From UBA6107 sp964533735 (GTDB lineage: Bacteria; Chloroflexota; Anaerolineae; Anaerolineales; Anaerolineaceae): a stretch of DNA of 64,000 bases. Shown one piece after another: positions 25,098 to 33,186 of the stretch. Every line of letters begins with the position of its first letter. The first letter of the stretch is position 1. The stretch is taken from positions 558,001-622,000 of the forward strand of contig CAZHMD010000001.1 in the NCBI GenBank assembly GCA_964533735.1, read 5' to 3'. The notes beneath the pieces were generated by a model. That model made no database searches, was not told the origin of the DNA, and saw only the letters and a list, made by a program, of their open reading frames with translations. A program made the position numbers and the translations under genes.

Positions 25098-26636
25098 TTA
25101 CTTGGCGAATTCAACCGCGCGTGTTTCGCGGATTACGGTTACCTTGATCTGCCCGGGATACTGCATGGTCTCTTCTACCTTCTTGGCGATGTCACGCGCA
25201 AGACGGGTGGACGCCAGGTCATCAATCTCTTCTGGTCTGACGATAATGCGTACTTCGCGTCCGGCCTGGATGGCGTAACTCTGCTGGACACCCTTGAACG
25301 AATTGGCAATCTCTTCCAGCGCGCGCAGGCGTTTAATGTACTGCTCAAGGTCTTCACGGCGGGCACCTGGTCTTGCACCGGAGATGGCATCAGCGCTCTC
25401 CACGATGACCGCTTCCAGGGATTCCTGGTCGACTTCGTGATGGTGGGAAGCCATGGCATTGACCACTTTGGGATGAACGCCGTAGCGTTTTGCAAACTCG
25501 GCTCCCAACTGGGCGTGCGTACCTTCAATGTTGTGATCCATCGCCTTGCCAAGGTCGTGGAGTAAACCACCGGCCCGCGCCACTTCTACATCAGCACCTA
25601 ATTCAGCGGCTAATACTGCAGATAACTTGGCAACTTCCACTGCATGCGCCAGCTGGTTTTGCCCGTACGATGTTCGGAATTTAAGGCGCCCCAGCATTTT
25701 TAAAACTTCAGGATGGATTCCAGCCACACCGGAATCAAATGCGGCTTCCTCACCTGCCTCGACAATGGCTTTTTCAACTTCTTTTTCTTCTTCGCCCAGG
25801 ATCTTTTCAATGTTGGCTGGGTGAATACGACCATCGAGGATTAATCTTTCGAGCGAACGTCGGGCAATTTCACGACGGACGGTATCAAAACAGGAGATTG
25901 TGACGGCTTCAGGGGTATCATCCACGATGACATCCACTCCTGCTGCCTGTTCAAATGCACGGATATTGCGGCCGTTGCGTCCGACGATGCGGCCTTTCAT
26001 TTCTTCATTAGGCAGGGTGACCAGCGAAGTGGAAACGCTGACCACATGCTCTGAGGCAACACGTTGGATGGCATCGGTGACGATTTCCCGCGCCCTTTTG
26101 TCTCCCTCGGATCTGGCTTCTGCCTCAATTTGCCGGATGATGCGCGCCATGTCATTGCGCGCTTCTTTTTCCGCTTCTGTGAGAAGTACCTGTTTGGCCT
26201 CCTCCATACTCATCTCGCCGATCTTCTGCAGGACTTCCAGTTCATCGGTGTACAATTTTTCAATGTCATTTGAGCGTTTATCGAGTGCGCTCTGACGCTT
26301 GTTCAAATTCTGTTCCCGCAATTCAAGCCGTTCGATACGTGCGTCCAGCTCAGTGCGGCGCTTCTGCAGGCGGTCATCCTCGCGCGCGATATCCTGGCGC
26401 CGGCGGCTGATCTCCGTCTCAGACTCCTGCAGAAGTTTTAATGATTTGCTGCGCGTCTCGACTTCAATCAACTTGCTTTTTTCTTCAGCTGCACTAATGA
26501 TGTCGTTGGCTTTGCTTTGTTGTTCTTTTTTAAATTTCTCGACCCGTGTCTTCACCAGGAAATAAGTGAGAAGCGCGATCATTACCAGGCTTGCCAGGAT
26601 CACAATCAGGATGAAAATTTCAGGTTGTAGTTTCAT
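25098..26636 (-). CDS. rny: Ribonuclease Y
   Basis: A 512-residue membrane-anchored endoribonuclease that starts decay of many mRNAs. It has an N-terminal membrane segment (about 8-28), a long coiled coil (30-190, rich in E, K, R and Q), a KH domain with GRNGRNIRAFE, and an HD domain with HAVEVAKLSAVLAAE and the HD pair in LLHDLGKAMD. Length and layout are those of the family. It overlaps recX by 4 bases (ATGA) and must be translated from the same mRNA. Convergent with the metallo-hydrolase gene. Confidence 0.97.
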   Translation of the reverse strand: MKLQPEIFILIVILASLVMIALLTYFLVKTRVEKFKKEQQSKANDIISAAEEKSKLIEVETRSKSLKLLQESETEISRRRQDIAREDDRLQKRRTELDARIERLELREQNLNKRQSALDKRSNDIEKLYTDELEVLQKIGEMSMEEAKQVLLTEAEKEARNDMARIIRQIEAEARSEGDKRAREIVTDAIQRVASEHVVSVSTSLVTLPNEEMKGRIVGRNGRNIRAFEQAAGVDVIVDDTPEAVTISCFDTVRREIARRSLERLILDGRIHPANIEKILGEEEKEVEKAIVEAGEEAAFDSGVAGIHPEVLKMLGRLKFRTSYGQNQLAHAVEVAKLSAVLAAELGADVEVARAGGLLHDLGKAMDHNIEGTHAQLGAEFAKRYGVHPKVVNAMASHHHEVDQESLEAVIVESADAISGARPGARREDLEQYIKRLRALEEIANSFKGVQQSYAIQAGREVRIIVRPEEIDDLASTRLARDIAKKVEETMQYPGQIKVTVIRETRAVEFAK

Positions 26637-27298
26637 TTCTCAAATTCCTCATTTTCCATAATAGTTGCTTCGCTCTGCAGCTCATCCCAGGTCGTTTTTA
26701 CTACCCGGGTAACAATTTCGTAGGAGAATCCGCGGCGGGCCAGGAATGCGCTCAACTTTTTCCGAAATTCCTGCCAGTCCAAATTGGCTAATCGCCTTAC
26801 CATTTTTTGGGCTGCCCGTTGTGCCAACTCCAGGTCGTCTACAGAGCCTTGCAGTGCCTCGTCAATAATTTCTTCATCAATTCCTTTGTTGCGTAACTCG
26901 TATCGCAAAACCCGTTGACTGGATGGACGAAATTGATTCCTGCTTTCCACCCATGAGGCCGCGAACTTGTCATCCTGAATCAGGTGTGCAGAGGTCAACC
27001 TTTCCACCACTTGCTCGATCTGCCCAGGTTCAAAACCTTTTTGCTGCAATTTTTGTCGTATTTCTTTGCCCGTCCGGGGACGGTAGTCCAGCAGCTTGAT
27101 TGCTTTTTGAAATGCGACTTCTGATGTATCCTTCTGAATCAGGTCCTCAATTTCTTGTTCGGACAATGATCTGCCTTGTTCCAACCAGGCTGCCACAATG
27201 CGGGATAAACCAAAAGCAAATTCGCCATCAAGGTACACATTCACCCGGTCCGGGTTGCGTTTCTGAACAGTTAAAGCAGTGATCCTCTTATCTATCAT
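26633..27298 (-). CDS. recX: Recombination regulator RecX
   Basis: RecX binds RecA filaments and limits recombinase activity. The 221-residue product begins MIDKRITALTVQK; the three-helix repeats of the family are visible (AFQKAIKLLDYRPRTGKEIR, LVQDDKFA-like LIQDDKFAASWVESR, and the C-terminal RRGFSYEIVTRVVK). It is upstream of and coupled to rny; recA, often next to it, is not here. No ribosome binding site is evident before the ATG. A terminator-like hairpin 13 bases ahead of the start could control it. A frame extension to 27325 is rejected. Confidence 0.93.
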   Translation of the reverse strand: MIDKRITALTVQKRNPDRVNVYLDGEFAFGLSRIVAAWLEQGRSLSEQEIEDLIQKDTSEVAFQKAIKLLDYRPRTGKEIRQKLQQKGFEPGQIEQVVERLTSAHLIQDDKFAASWVESRNQFRPSSQRVLRYELRNKGIDEEIIDEALQGSVDDLELAQRAAQKMVRRLANLDWQEFRKKLSAFLARRGFSYEIVTRVVKTTWDELQSEATIMENEEFEK

Positions 27299-27311
27299 TT
27301 TAAAAACCAAA

Positions 27312-27339
27312 AACAGCCTGAACAAAAAGACCGGCTGTT
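27312..27339 (-). terminator. Terminator-like hairpin directly before recX
   Basis: AACAGCC (27312-27318) and GGCTGTT (27333-27339) form a 7-bp stem with a 14-base loop; on the minus strand it is followed by TTTTTGG-TTTTT. It lies 13 bases ahead of the recX ATG. No gene upstream on this strand is seen to be ended by it, so it may be an attenuator. Confidence 0.35.
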
Positions 27340-27711
27340 GGCTGGATCTGGTTGAATTGGTTTACCCGGCTAGTGCTTGACTTTCAATTCTTGTATTATG
27401 GGTAGAAATCGAACTCGAATAGGCTTCAAGAAGGATTAATAAAGCGAACCACGGGTCTGGTCGTTCCAATGATCATTTTTATATAAAAAGAGAACCGTGT
27501 AATACCCATAACTTACTGTCCCTGCCAAGAAGAAACTCAAACTCCGTACGGAGTGGAAAACTTTTCCAACCAAAAACCTAACCGAACAGCTATCACTATA
27601 CGAAAAAGGATACAAACTAATCCTTAACAATGATTATACATTATTTCTATAAATGTGTAGATGCTCGCTGATTAAAAAGTCGCGGGGCTCATTACGTGTT
27701 AAAATAAGGAC
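27340..27711. other. Intergenic region between recX and a small membrane operon
   Basis: About 370 AT-rich bases. It contains the 14-bp perfect palindrome ACTCCGTACGGAGT at 27541-27554. I see no tRNA and no convincing ORF. A promoter for the rightward gene is described separately. Confidence 0.5.
27697..27705 (+). promoter_or_regulatory. Extended -10 promoter, near-leaderless start of the 27712 gene
   Basis: TGTTAAAAT (TGn plus TAAAAT at 27700-27705) ends only 6 bases before the ATG at 27712, so transcription would begin at or next to the start codon. Confidence 0.45.
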
Positions 27712-28158
27712 ATGGATGAACCGCTGCGAAACGAATTAACCCCCGAAAAAATTCACCAGAGACAGGTGTTCTTCCGGATCTACTTACCTGTGATCATAGC
27801 AAGTCTGATCTTAATTACCGTAATCACCTTATTAGCCCTGTCTCTAAAAGCTGTTCCAACCCTCTCTCAAACATGGGCGCACATCTCGGTAATCATGCTG
27901 ATTGTGCCCTTCATCCTTTTGTTCGTGGTTTTAATGACGGTTCTTTCTCTTGCCGTTTTTGGGATGTACAAAGCAAATAAATTTCTCCCCGGTAAATTAA
28001 GAAGACTTCGTGATCTTTCTACCAAAGTTAATACCAATTCACAACATCTCATCTCGAGAACAGCTTCCCCGGTAATTCGTACCAGGGTGCTCTTCTCTAG
28101 TGTAGAAGGGCTTTTTAATAGTCTAAAATCAATGCTCACACGCGCGAGGAGGAAATGA
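27712..28158 (+). CDS. Small membrane protein with two transmembrane segments
   Basis: A 148-residue protein with two hydrophobic segments (about 24-48 and 57-90) and a basic C-terminal cytosolic part, FLPGKLRRLRDLSTKVNTNSQ. No known family was recognised. It may stand at the start of a two-gene unit, as its stop shares a base with the next start. The leader is almost absent, as discussed under the promoter. Topology suggests both ends inside. Confidence 0.65.
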   Translation: MDEPLRNELTPEKIHQRQVFFRIYLPVIIASLILITVITLLALSLKAVPTLSQTWAHISVIMLIVPFILLFVVLMTVLSLAVFGMYKANKFLPGKLRRLRDLSTKVNTNSQHLISRTASPVIRTRVLFSSVEGLFNSLKSMLTRARRK

Positions 28159-28367
28159 TGGAAGAAACAAGTAATAGAAATACTCTCATCCTTGTGATCG
28201 GGGGAGCTGCAGGTCTATTAACAGGTTTGGCAGCAGCCTACATCCTGATCAGGAAACGGGAAACCAACGATGGTCAATTATCGATTAACTCCGGTGAAGG
28301 ATTCAAAATTGGCATGGGTATTGTGGGTTTGTTGAAACTAATTTCTGAAAGTGGGTTGAGAAGATAA
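28158..28367 (+). CDS. Small YtxH/gas-vesicle-like single-TM protein (69 aa)
   Basis: Starts MEETSN at 28158, where GAGG stands five bases upstream; an ATG three bases earlier is less well spaced. One membrane segment (about 11-30: LILVIGGAAGLLTGLAAAYIL), then a short polar tail with LISESGLRR. Resembles the short Gly-rich membrane anchors common in Gram-positive-type and Chloroflexota genomes. Its partner is probably the preceding gene, with which it shares a base. Function unknown. Confidence 0.6.
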   Translation: MEETSNRNTLILVIGGAAGLLTGLAAAYILIRKRETNDGQLSINSGEGFKIGMGIVGLLKLISESGLRR

Positions 28368-28407
28368 CGCCTGTTCCTTTTCACAGAAAGGCGCAATCTT
28401 TTTACTC

Positions 28408-29409
28408 ATGCCATTTCACGCCACGCTGGATTACATCGTAATCGGCAGAATCACCCGTCAAACTATCGTCAACCTCAACCAAAAGGTATACGAACGCATC
28501 CCCGGCGGACCTGCCTTGTATTCGTCAGCCGGCTTACGCTGTTGGGCAAACCACATCGGAATTGTCAGTGAAGTCACGCCTAATGAAATGGCTGATTTGT
28601 TTCCAGTACTGGATCAATATCAGATAGATCATGATGGGGTTGTTGTTACTCCTGATGCCTTCGTGGAGGAACAATTCTTAGGTTACTCCTCGCCCCATGA
28701 GCCGGTTTCGAAGAATCCGGTGCCGTTCTTTACTTCTCTACAAAAAACTATTCCCAGGGTATTACTCGAAGACTCTACTCAAAAACCGGTTGGTTCATCA
28801 ACCAATAATTACTACCCTTCCTTGCTCCCGGAAATATACCTGGATGCATCTGCTGCCCATATCTGTGCAGATGAACTCCATCATCAATTAAAGATCAGTA
28901 CTCTCATCGACAAGTCTGCAGTGAGTGTACTCACCTTGCTTTCATACAAGCAGTACATGGAACCCGGGAATTGGGATCTTGTTATGAACCTAATGAACGG
29001 ATTGACTGCATTTATTACCTCTACATTCCAACTGGCATTTCTATTTAAAAATCGTCTTGAAGACATTCGATTGATGGTTGAAACGCTGCACCGACGTGGC
29101 TGTGAATACGTGGTCTTGCTCGACGGTTTGGAAGGCTATACACTTTTCGATGAAAAACAAAAAATTAAGATATTCGTCCCTGCATATCCAGTGAACGCCG
29201 TAGACCCAACTGGCATTGAGGAAGCATTTTGCGGAGGCTTTCTTGCAGAATTACGGAAAAGTCATGATTCCATTCAAGCCATGATGAGTGGAAGTGTCAC
29301 TGCCTCACTAAGTATCGAGGGCAGCGGACCGTTTTTTCCACTGGAAGCCACCCCCGGGCTTTTAAAAGCTCGCATGGAACGCATCAAGGATTGGGTCAGG
29401 ATTCAATAA
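28408..29409 (+). CDS. PfkB-like carbohydrate-kinase-fold protein, altered active site
   Basis: A 333-residue protein with the ribokinase/PfkB fold: an N-terminal region with GRITRQ and GGPALYSSAG (substrate-binding Gly-Gly), and the C-terminal hallmark VDPTGIEEAFCGGF at 265-278. In active PfkB kinases this reads DTTGAGDAFxGGF, with the GAGD aspartate as base. Here both the anion-hole glycine (E271) and the aspartate (E272) are Glu. The protein may be a weak or inactive kinase, or use a binding role. Substrate unknown. It stands alone between small membrane genes and a convergent transglutaminase-like gene. Confidence 0.75.
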   Translation: MPFHATLDYIVIGRITRQTIVNLNQKVYERIPGGPALYSSAGLRCWANHIGIVSEVTPNEMADLFPVLDQYQIDHDGVVVTPDAFVEEQFLGYSSPHEPVSKNPVPFFTSLQKTIPRVLLEDSTQKPVGSSTNNYYPSLLPEIYLDASAAHICADELHHQLKISTLIDKSAVSVLTLLSYKQYMEPGNWDLVMNLMNGLTAFITSTFQLAFLFKNRLEDIRLMVETLHRRGCEYVVLLDGLEGYTLFDEKQKIKIFVPAYPVNAVDPTGIEEAFCGGFLAELRKSHDSIQAMMSGSVTASLSIEGSGPFFPLEATPGLLKARMERIKDWVRIQ

Positions 29410-29448
29410 CTGCTCACAACCAGGATGGGAGCTTAAAAGTTATTAGAT

Positions 29449-31818
29449 TCATCCAAAGCGGTCAAAAAACTTGGTCAGGATTCCCCATCTCGTTTCAAAC
29501 CAATCCCGCACAGCCGTTTTCCGCACGTGTTTAGCCGCAGACCTGCCTTCTGCCGGGTTAATTATTTCTGAGGAATATATTGTTCGCTGGTATTGGTCCA
29601 AAAGGAGAGCGATCTCGCCTGTCACAGAAGGCAATCTCTCAGATAGTTTTGCTGCAAGGTCCCTGGCTGTACTTCCCCGCGTGGTTTCATTTCCCAACAG
29701 GTTCAGACTTGCCTCCACCACAGAATAGTTGCGCTCAATGGGAGACAACTCTAATGTCCGCAGCCAGAAGCCTAGTAAGGGTATTTTAAAGATCTGGATT
29801 TTTGTATTGTAAATATTTTCCTTCAATTTGCGATTAAAAGCTTGCCAATTACGCTTGATTTTTATACCGGAATACACCCCTCCAACTACCAGGGCTGCAG
29901 ATCCCAGTCCAACGATGATCCATCCGAATACAGAGAGTTGACGTTTTTGCCTCGGAACGATGCCTTCTCCATCCATTTGATCCAACAACATCAAGGCACG
30001 GTCTTCACCGGACAGGAAATCCGTTGATTCACCTCCAGTTGATTCCGGCACTTGTAAGGGGTCAGAAGGATCATTGGGGGTACTGCCGCCAAAGGTGGAC
30101 GACCAGTCTATATTCGGTAATGATCCCGTAGGTTCAAAGGGTATCCAGCCATAATTGGGAAAATACACTTCAGGCCAGGCATGGCTGTCATCCTCCTGGA
30201 CAACAAATCCTTCCCCAGAGTTCGCCGGAGACCCCTGGGCGTAACCAACTGCCAGGCGTGCCGGTACGCCTGCAGCGCGCAGCAGCAGTACTTCAGCAGA
30301 CGCTGAATAATTACAGAATCCCTTTTTGTAATCAAAAAGGAACCAATCGATTGGGTCCATTCTCCGCGGCGGCGTCGGGATGGTCGCCTGGTATTCAATA
30401 TTGCTGCGCAAGTACTGCGTGACCGCCACTGCCTTGTCATAGGGGGTGGGCTTGTCATCGGTGATCTGGTGGGATAACGCAATCATTCTTTCTGAAATAC
30501 CTATTGGAAGCTGCAGGTAGCGCTTTAACACCCAATCCGGGTATTCTGTTCCTGCGGTAGAGAGTTCTTCGTAAGTGGGTACCGCCAGGACCGTTTCAAA
30601 TCGATAAACCTCATTGTTTTCCAGCGGCGGATTGATGTAATACCCGAGGATTTCCTTCTCGAAGATCGTTTCAAATGCTACCGCGGCATCCACGCTGCGT
30701 GTGAACATCACCACCTCACCGGTAGTGTACACCTGGGTCAAAAGTGGCAAACGTGATTGGACGGTGATTTTAAGGAAAACCTGGCCTTCTGCAGGCTCAC
30801 GGCTGCGTAATTGTTGCAGGGGTCTATAAGCTTGTTTGTACGAATTTCCCAGCGACCAGACGTTGTCCTGGTAGGTATTGTAAGCTTTCCCCCGCCAGTA
30901 AAATGGGAACTCGATTGCTTCGTTGTGAAGTGCCTGGATGTAGAGGACCGGTTCTTTCCCTGATATCTGCCCGGTTCCCAACAACATTTCATTGGCAATG
31001 TCCTGTTCCCTGGATTGCTGGCTCTCATCCAACGCGTAAAATACATTTTCAAAGTTGCTTGTAAACTTCTCCCATTTCAAGGTGAAACTGGTTTGTTCTT
31101 TGGATTCGGAAATGAAGGTGTGCACAAAACCGGGCATCATCAGTGAAATTGCACCAATGATCAACGCGGTCAGGATGATGCCGCGGTTGAAATCAAATTC
31201 GGTATCACCGCCGATATTTCGATCTGGCCTCGTTAATTTTTTCTTGAGGTTCAAATAAAAGATCCTGCCCAGCAGTACCAGCATCAATATCGTGTATGCC
31301 CATGAATAAAACGCGCGTCTTGTGTCTGATTGATAGTGTTCGATTACCAGTATGCCCACTCCCAAAAGGATCAAGGGAATCCAGGGTCTGCCTGTCCGCA
31401 CCAGAGTAATCCCGGTACTGAGACCAATGAACCAGAACAACACACCGGCGATTAGCAGGAAGAGTATCGAATCGGTGACGGGCTGATTACCCACCAACTG
31501 AGAACTGGTCATGGAAACTCGCCCCCAAACATCAAGCGCTTTGGCAACAATTCCCGCATTCTGGCTTAAAAGGGTGATAAAAGTCAACGGCACAACCACA
31601 ACGCTCGTTAGTAACGAAAGCATAAGGAGAAGCAGCCAATGGAGTCGTAATTTACCCAGTAGATAACCAATACCTGCCCCCAGCAGCAAGAGCCAGCCGG
31701 CGACCTCGAGATTGTCCGCCCATTTGGTAATCCCCAGCCGGGTTGAAGCCAGCATGAACATAAGGACAACACATACTGCAGCGAGCCAATCTGTCCAGCG
31801 GTAAGGTTTCTTGATCAT
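29449..31818 (-). CDS. Transglutaminase-like (TgpA-type) membrane protein
   Basis: A 789-residue protein with seven or so N-terminal membrane segments (residues 5-220), an extracytoplasmic transglutaminase-core domain, and another segment near 620 with a cytosolic C-terminal part (DUF4129-like). The catalytic Cys is in GFCNYSASAEVLLLRAAGVPARL and the His in DSHAWPEVYFPNYGW; the third position, usually Asp, reads FEPTG. This family is thought to act on cell-envelope peptides or proteins. The start at ATG 31818 was chosen over a TTG at 31833. It is convergent with the PfkB-like gene. Confidence 0.85.
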   Translation of the reverse strand: MIKKPYRWTDWLAAVCVVLMFMLASTRLGITKWADNLEVAGWLLLLGAGIGYLLGKLRLHWLLLLMLSLLTSVVVVPLTFITLLSQNAGIVAKALDVWGRVSMTSSQLVGNQPVTDSILFLLIAGVLFWFIGLSTGITLVRTGRPWIPLILLGVGILVIEHYQSDTRRAFYSWAYTILMLVLLGRIFYLNLKKKLTRPDRNIGGDTEFDFNRGIILTALIIGAISLMMPGFVHTFISESKEQTSFTLKWEKFTSNFENVFYALDESQQSREQDIANEMLLGTGQISGKEPVLYIQALHNEAIEFPFYWRGKAYNTYQDNVWSLGNSYKQAYRPLQQLRSREPAEGQVFLKITVQSRLPLLTQVYTTGEVVMFTRSVDAAVAFETIFEKEILGYYINPPLENNEVYRFETVLAVPTYEELSTAGTEYPDWVLKRYLQLPIGISERMIALSHQITDDKPTPYDKAVAVTQYLRSNIEYQATIPTPPRRMDPIDWFLFDYKKGFCNYSASAEVLLLRAAGVPARLAVGYAQGSPANSGEGFVVQEDDSHAWPEVYFPNYGWIPFEPTGSLPNIDWSSTFGGSTPNDPSDPLQVPESTGGESTDFLSGEDRALMLLDQMDGEGIVPRQKRQLSVFGWIIVGLGSAALVVGGVYSGIKIKRNWQAFNRKLKENIYNTKIQIFKIPLLGFWLRTLELSPIERNYSVVEASLNLLGNETTRGSTARDLAAKLSERLPSVTGEIALLLDQYQRTIYSSEIINPAEGRSAAKHVRKTAVRDWFETRWGILTKFFDRFG

Positions 31819-31889
31819 GGCTTTATTGTACAATTAGATATCCTTAAACCAGTTTTTGGCATCAAAAATTCACGGACTGGAGTGAAACT

Positions 31890-32861
31890 ATGGAATCATT
31901 ATTCCCAATTGAGATTAATTTCACATTATTTTTTCAGGCACTTGGAGATTGGTTGCGAACTCCCTTCCTGATGATTACCTCTCTTGGAAATGAGGAGTTT
32001 TACATTCTTTTCATGCCGTTATTCTATTGGTGCCTCAGTCCGATCATGGGCATCCGGGCTGGGGTGATGCTGATCATTAGCGGCGGGATCAAGGACTTTT
32101 TAAAGGTCATCATTCACACCCCCCGTCCGTATTGGGTGGATAGCCGGGTGAAGGCTTACTCCACCGAGACGTCATTCGGAATGCCATCCGGTCATTCTCA
32201 GGATGCAGCCAGCATCTGGGGAGCCATCGCGGTCAGCCAAAAGAGGCGTTGGGTTACCTGGATCGCGATGCTGCTGATACTCCTCATCGGATTATCAAGG
32301 ATTTACCTGGGGGTTCATTTCCTGCATGACGTGCTCGCAGGCTGGCTCGTCGGGGGGTTGATCCTTTGGGGTTACCTTTCAATCGAAAAGAAGCTGGCTG
32401 TGTGGATTTCTGCAAAAGCATTACCTGTTCAAATACTTTTAGCTTTCACCCTATCCGTATTCCTCATCGGATTAGGATTATTGGCACGGGTTTTGGTCAG
32501 TGGTTGGCAAATTCCCCAGGAATGGATCACCAACGCTCTGGCTGCCAGTGATGTTGTGCCTGATCCGTTCAATTTTGAAGGTGTCATTACTCTGGCAGCT
32601 GTCGCTTTTGGATTCCTTGCCGGGCTTGCCTGGTGGGTAAAAAAATATGGATTCCCTAAGATTGAAACCAAAGGAGCCTTGTTGATCGTGCGTTATCTTT
32701 TGGGGATGGTTGGGCTCGCAATCCTGTATCTTGGATTGAAACTCATCCTTCCTGCGGAACCTGAATTCCTGGGACTCGCCTTGAGATTTTTACGCTATTC
32801 CCTGGTCGGATTTTGGGTTACTGCGGGAGCTCCGATGGTATTTAAGAAATTGAAAATTTAA
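31890..32861 (+). CDS. PAP2 family phosphatase (membrane)
   Basis: A 323-residue membrane protein with several hydrophobic segments and the three PAP2 motifs: KVIIHTPRP (KxxxxxxRP), MPSGHSQDA (PSGH) and SRIYLGVHFLHDVLAG (SRxxxxxHxxxD). These hydrolyse lipid pyrophosphates such as undecaprenyl pyrophosphate or phosphatidate, with the active site outside. It could recycle polyprenyl carriers for the nearby polysaccharide genes, which is inference. GGAG lies seven bases before the ATG. The extra C-terminal membrane segments after the catalytic core (residues 175-320) lengthen it beyond the minimal family. Confidence 0.9.
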   Translation: MESLFPIEINFTLFFQALGDWLRTPFLMITSLGNEEFYILFMPLFYWCLSPIMGIRAGVMLIISGGIKDFLKVIIHTPRPYWVDSRVKAYSTETSFGMPSGHSQDAASIWGAIAVSQKRRWVTWIAMLLILLIGLSRIYLGVHFLHDVLAGWLVGGLILWGYLSIEKKLAVWISAKALPVQILLAFTLSVFLIGLGLLARVLVSGWQIPQEWITNALAASDVVPDPFNFEGVITLAAVAFGFLAGLAWWVKKYGFPKIETKGALLIVRYLLGMVGLAILYLGLKLILPAEPEFLGLALRFLRYSLVGFWVTAGAPMVFKKLKI

Positions 32862-32919
32862 TGAATCAATCTAATCAGAAAAACGTATAATTAGTATAGA
32901 GGTTATCAAGGAGGAAAAT

Positions 32920-33141
32920 ATGAAAAATCTTATTAGTTTCCTGTTAGGTCTGCTGTCAGGTGCAATTGTTGGTGGAGGTTTGGCAATTCTCTTTGCTCCA
33001 ACTTCAGGTGAAGCCACCCGTCAACGCATCGAAGAATCTTATTCACACGTCCGTAACGAGGTGAAATCAGCAGCACTCAACAAAAGTAATGAATTGAAAG
33101 CAGAATTAGCCCGCCTGCAGAAAAAGGTAATCCCCGAGTAA
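32920..33141 (+). CDS. YtxH-domain protein (73 aa)
   Basis: Short protein with an N-terminal membrane segment (GLLSGAIVGGGLAILFAP), the FAPTSGEATR motif typical of YtxH/gas-vesicle-like proteins, and a charged helix to the end. Function unknown; members are general envelope or stress proteins. AAGGAGGAAAAT precedes the ATG. TATAAT lies upstream at about 32886. A strong terminator follows. Confidence 0.85.
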   Translation: MKNLISFLLGLLSGAIVGGGLAILFAPTSGEATRQRIEESYSHVRNEVKSAALNKSNELKAELARLQKKVIPE

Positions 33142-33151
33142 TTTTTATCTC

Positions 33152-33186
33152 AAAAAAAACCAGCCCCTGCTAGGGGCTGGTTTTTT
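33152..33186. terminator. Bidirectional terminator after the YtxH-like gene
   Basis: CCAGCCCCT (33160-33168), loop GCT, AGGGGCTGG (33172-33180), flanked by A and T runs, between two convergent genes. Confidence 0.93.

Noticed and set aside
27376..27400. TTGACT and TATTAT resembling a promoter
   Set aside because: Spacing is 11 bases, far too short for a sigma70 promoter.
27436..27630. 64-codon frame on the minus strand in the recX intergenic region
   Set aside because: Starts with TTG, is low in convincing features, has no binding site and lies in AT-rich sequence; kept only as intergenic.
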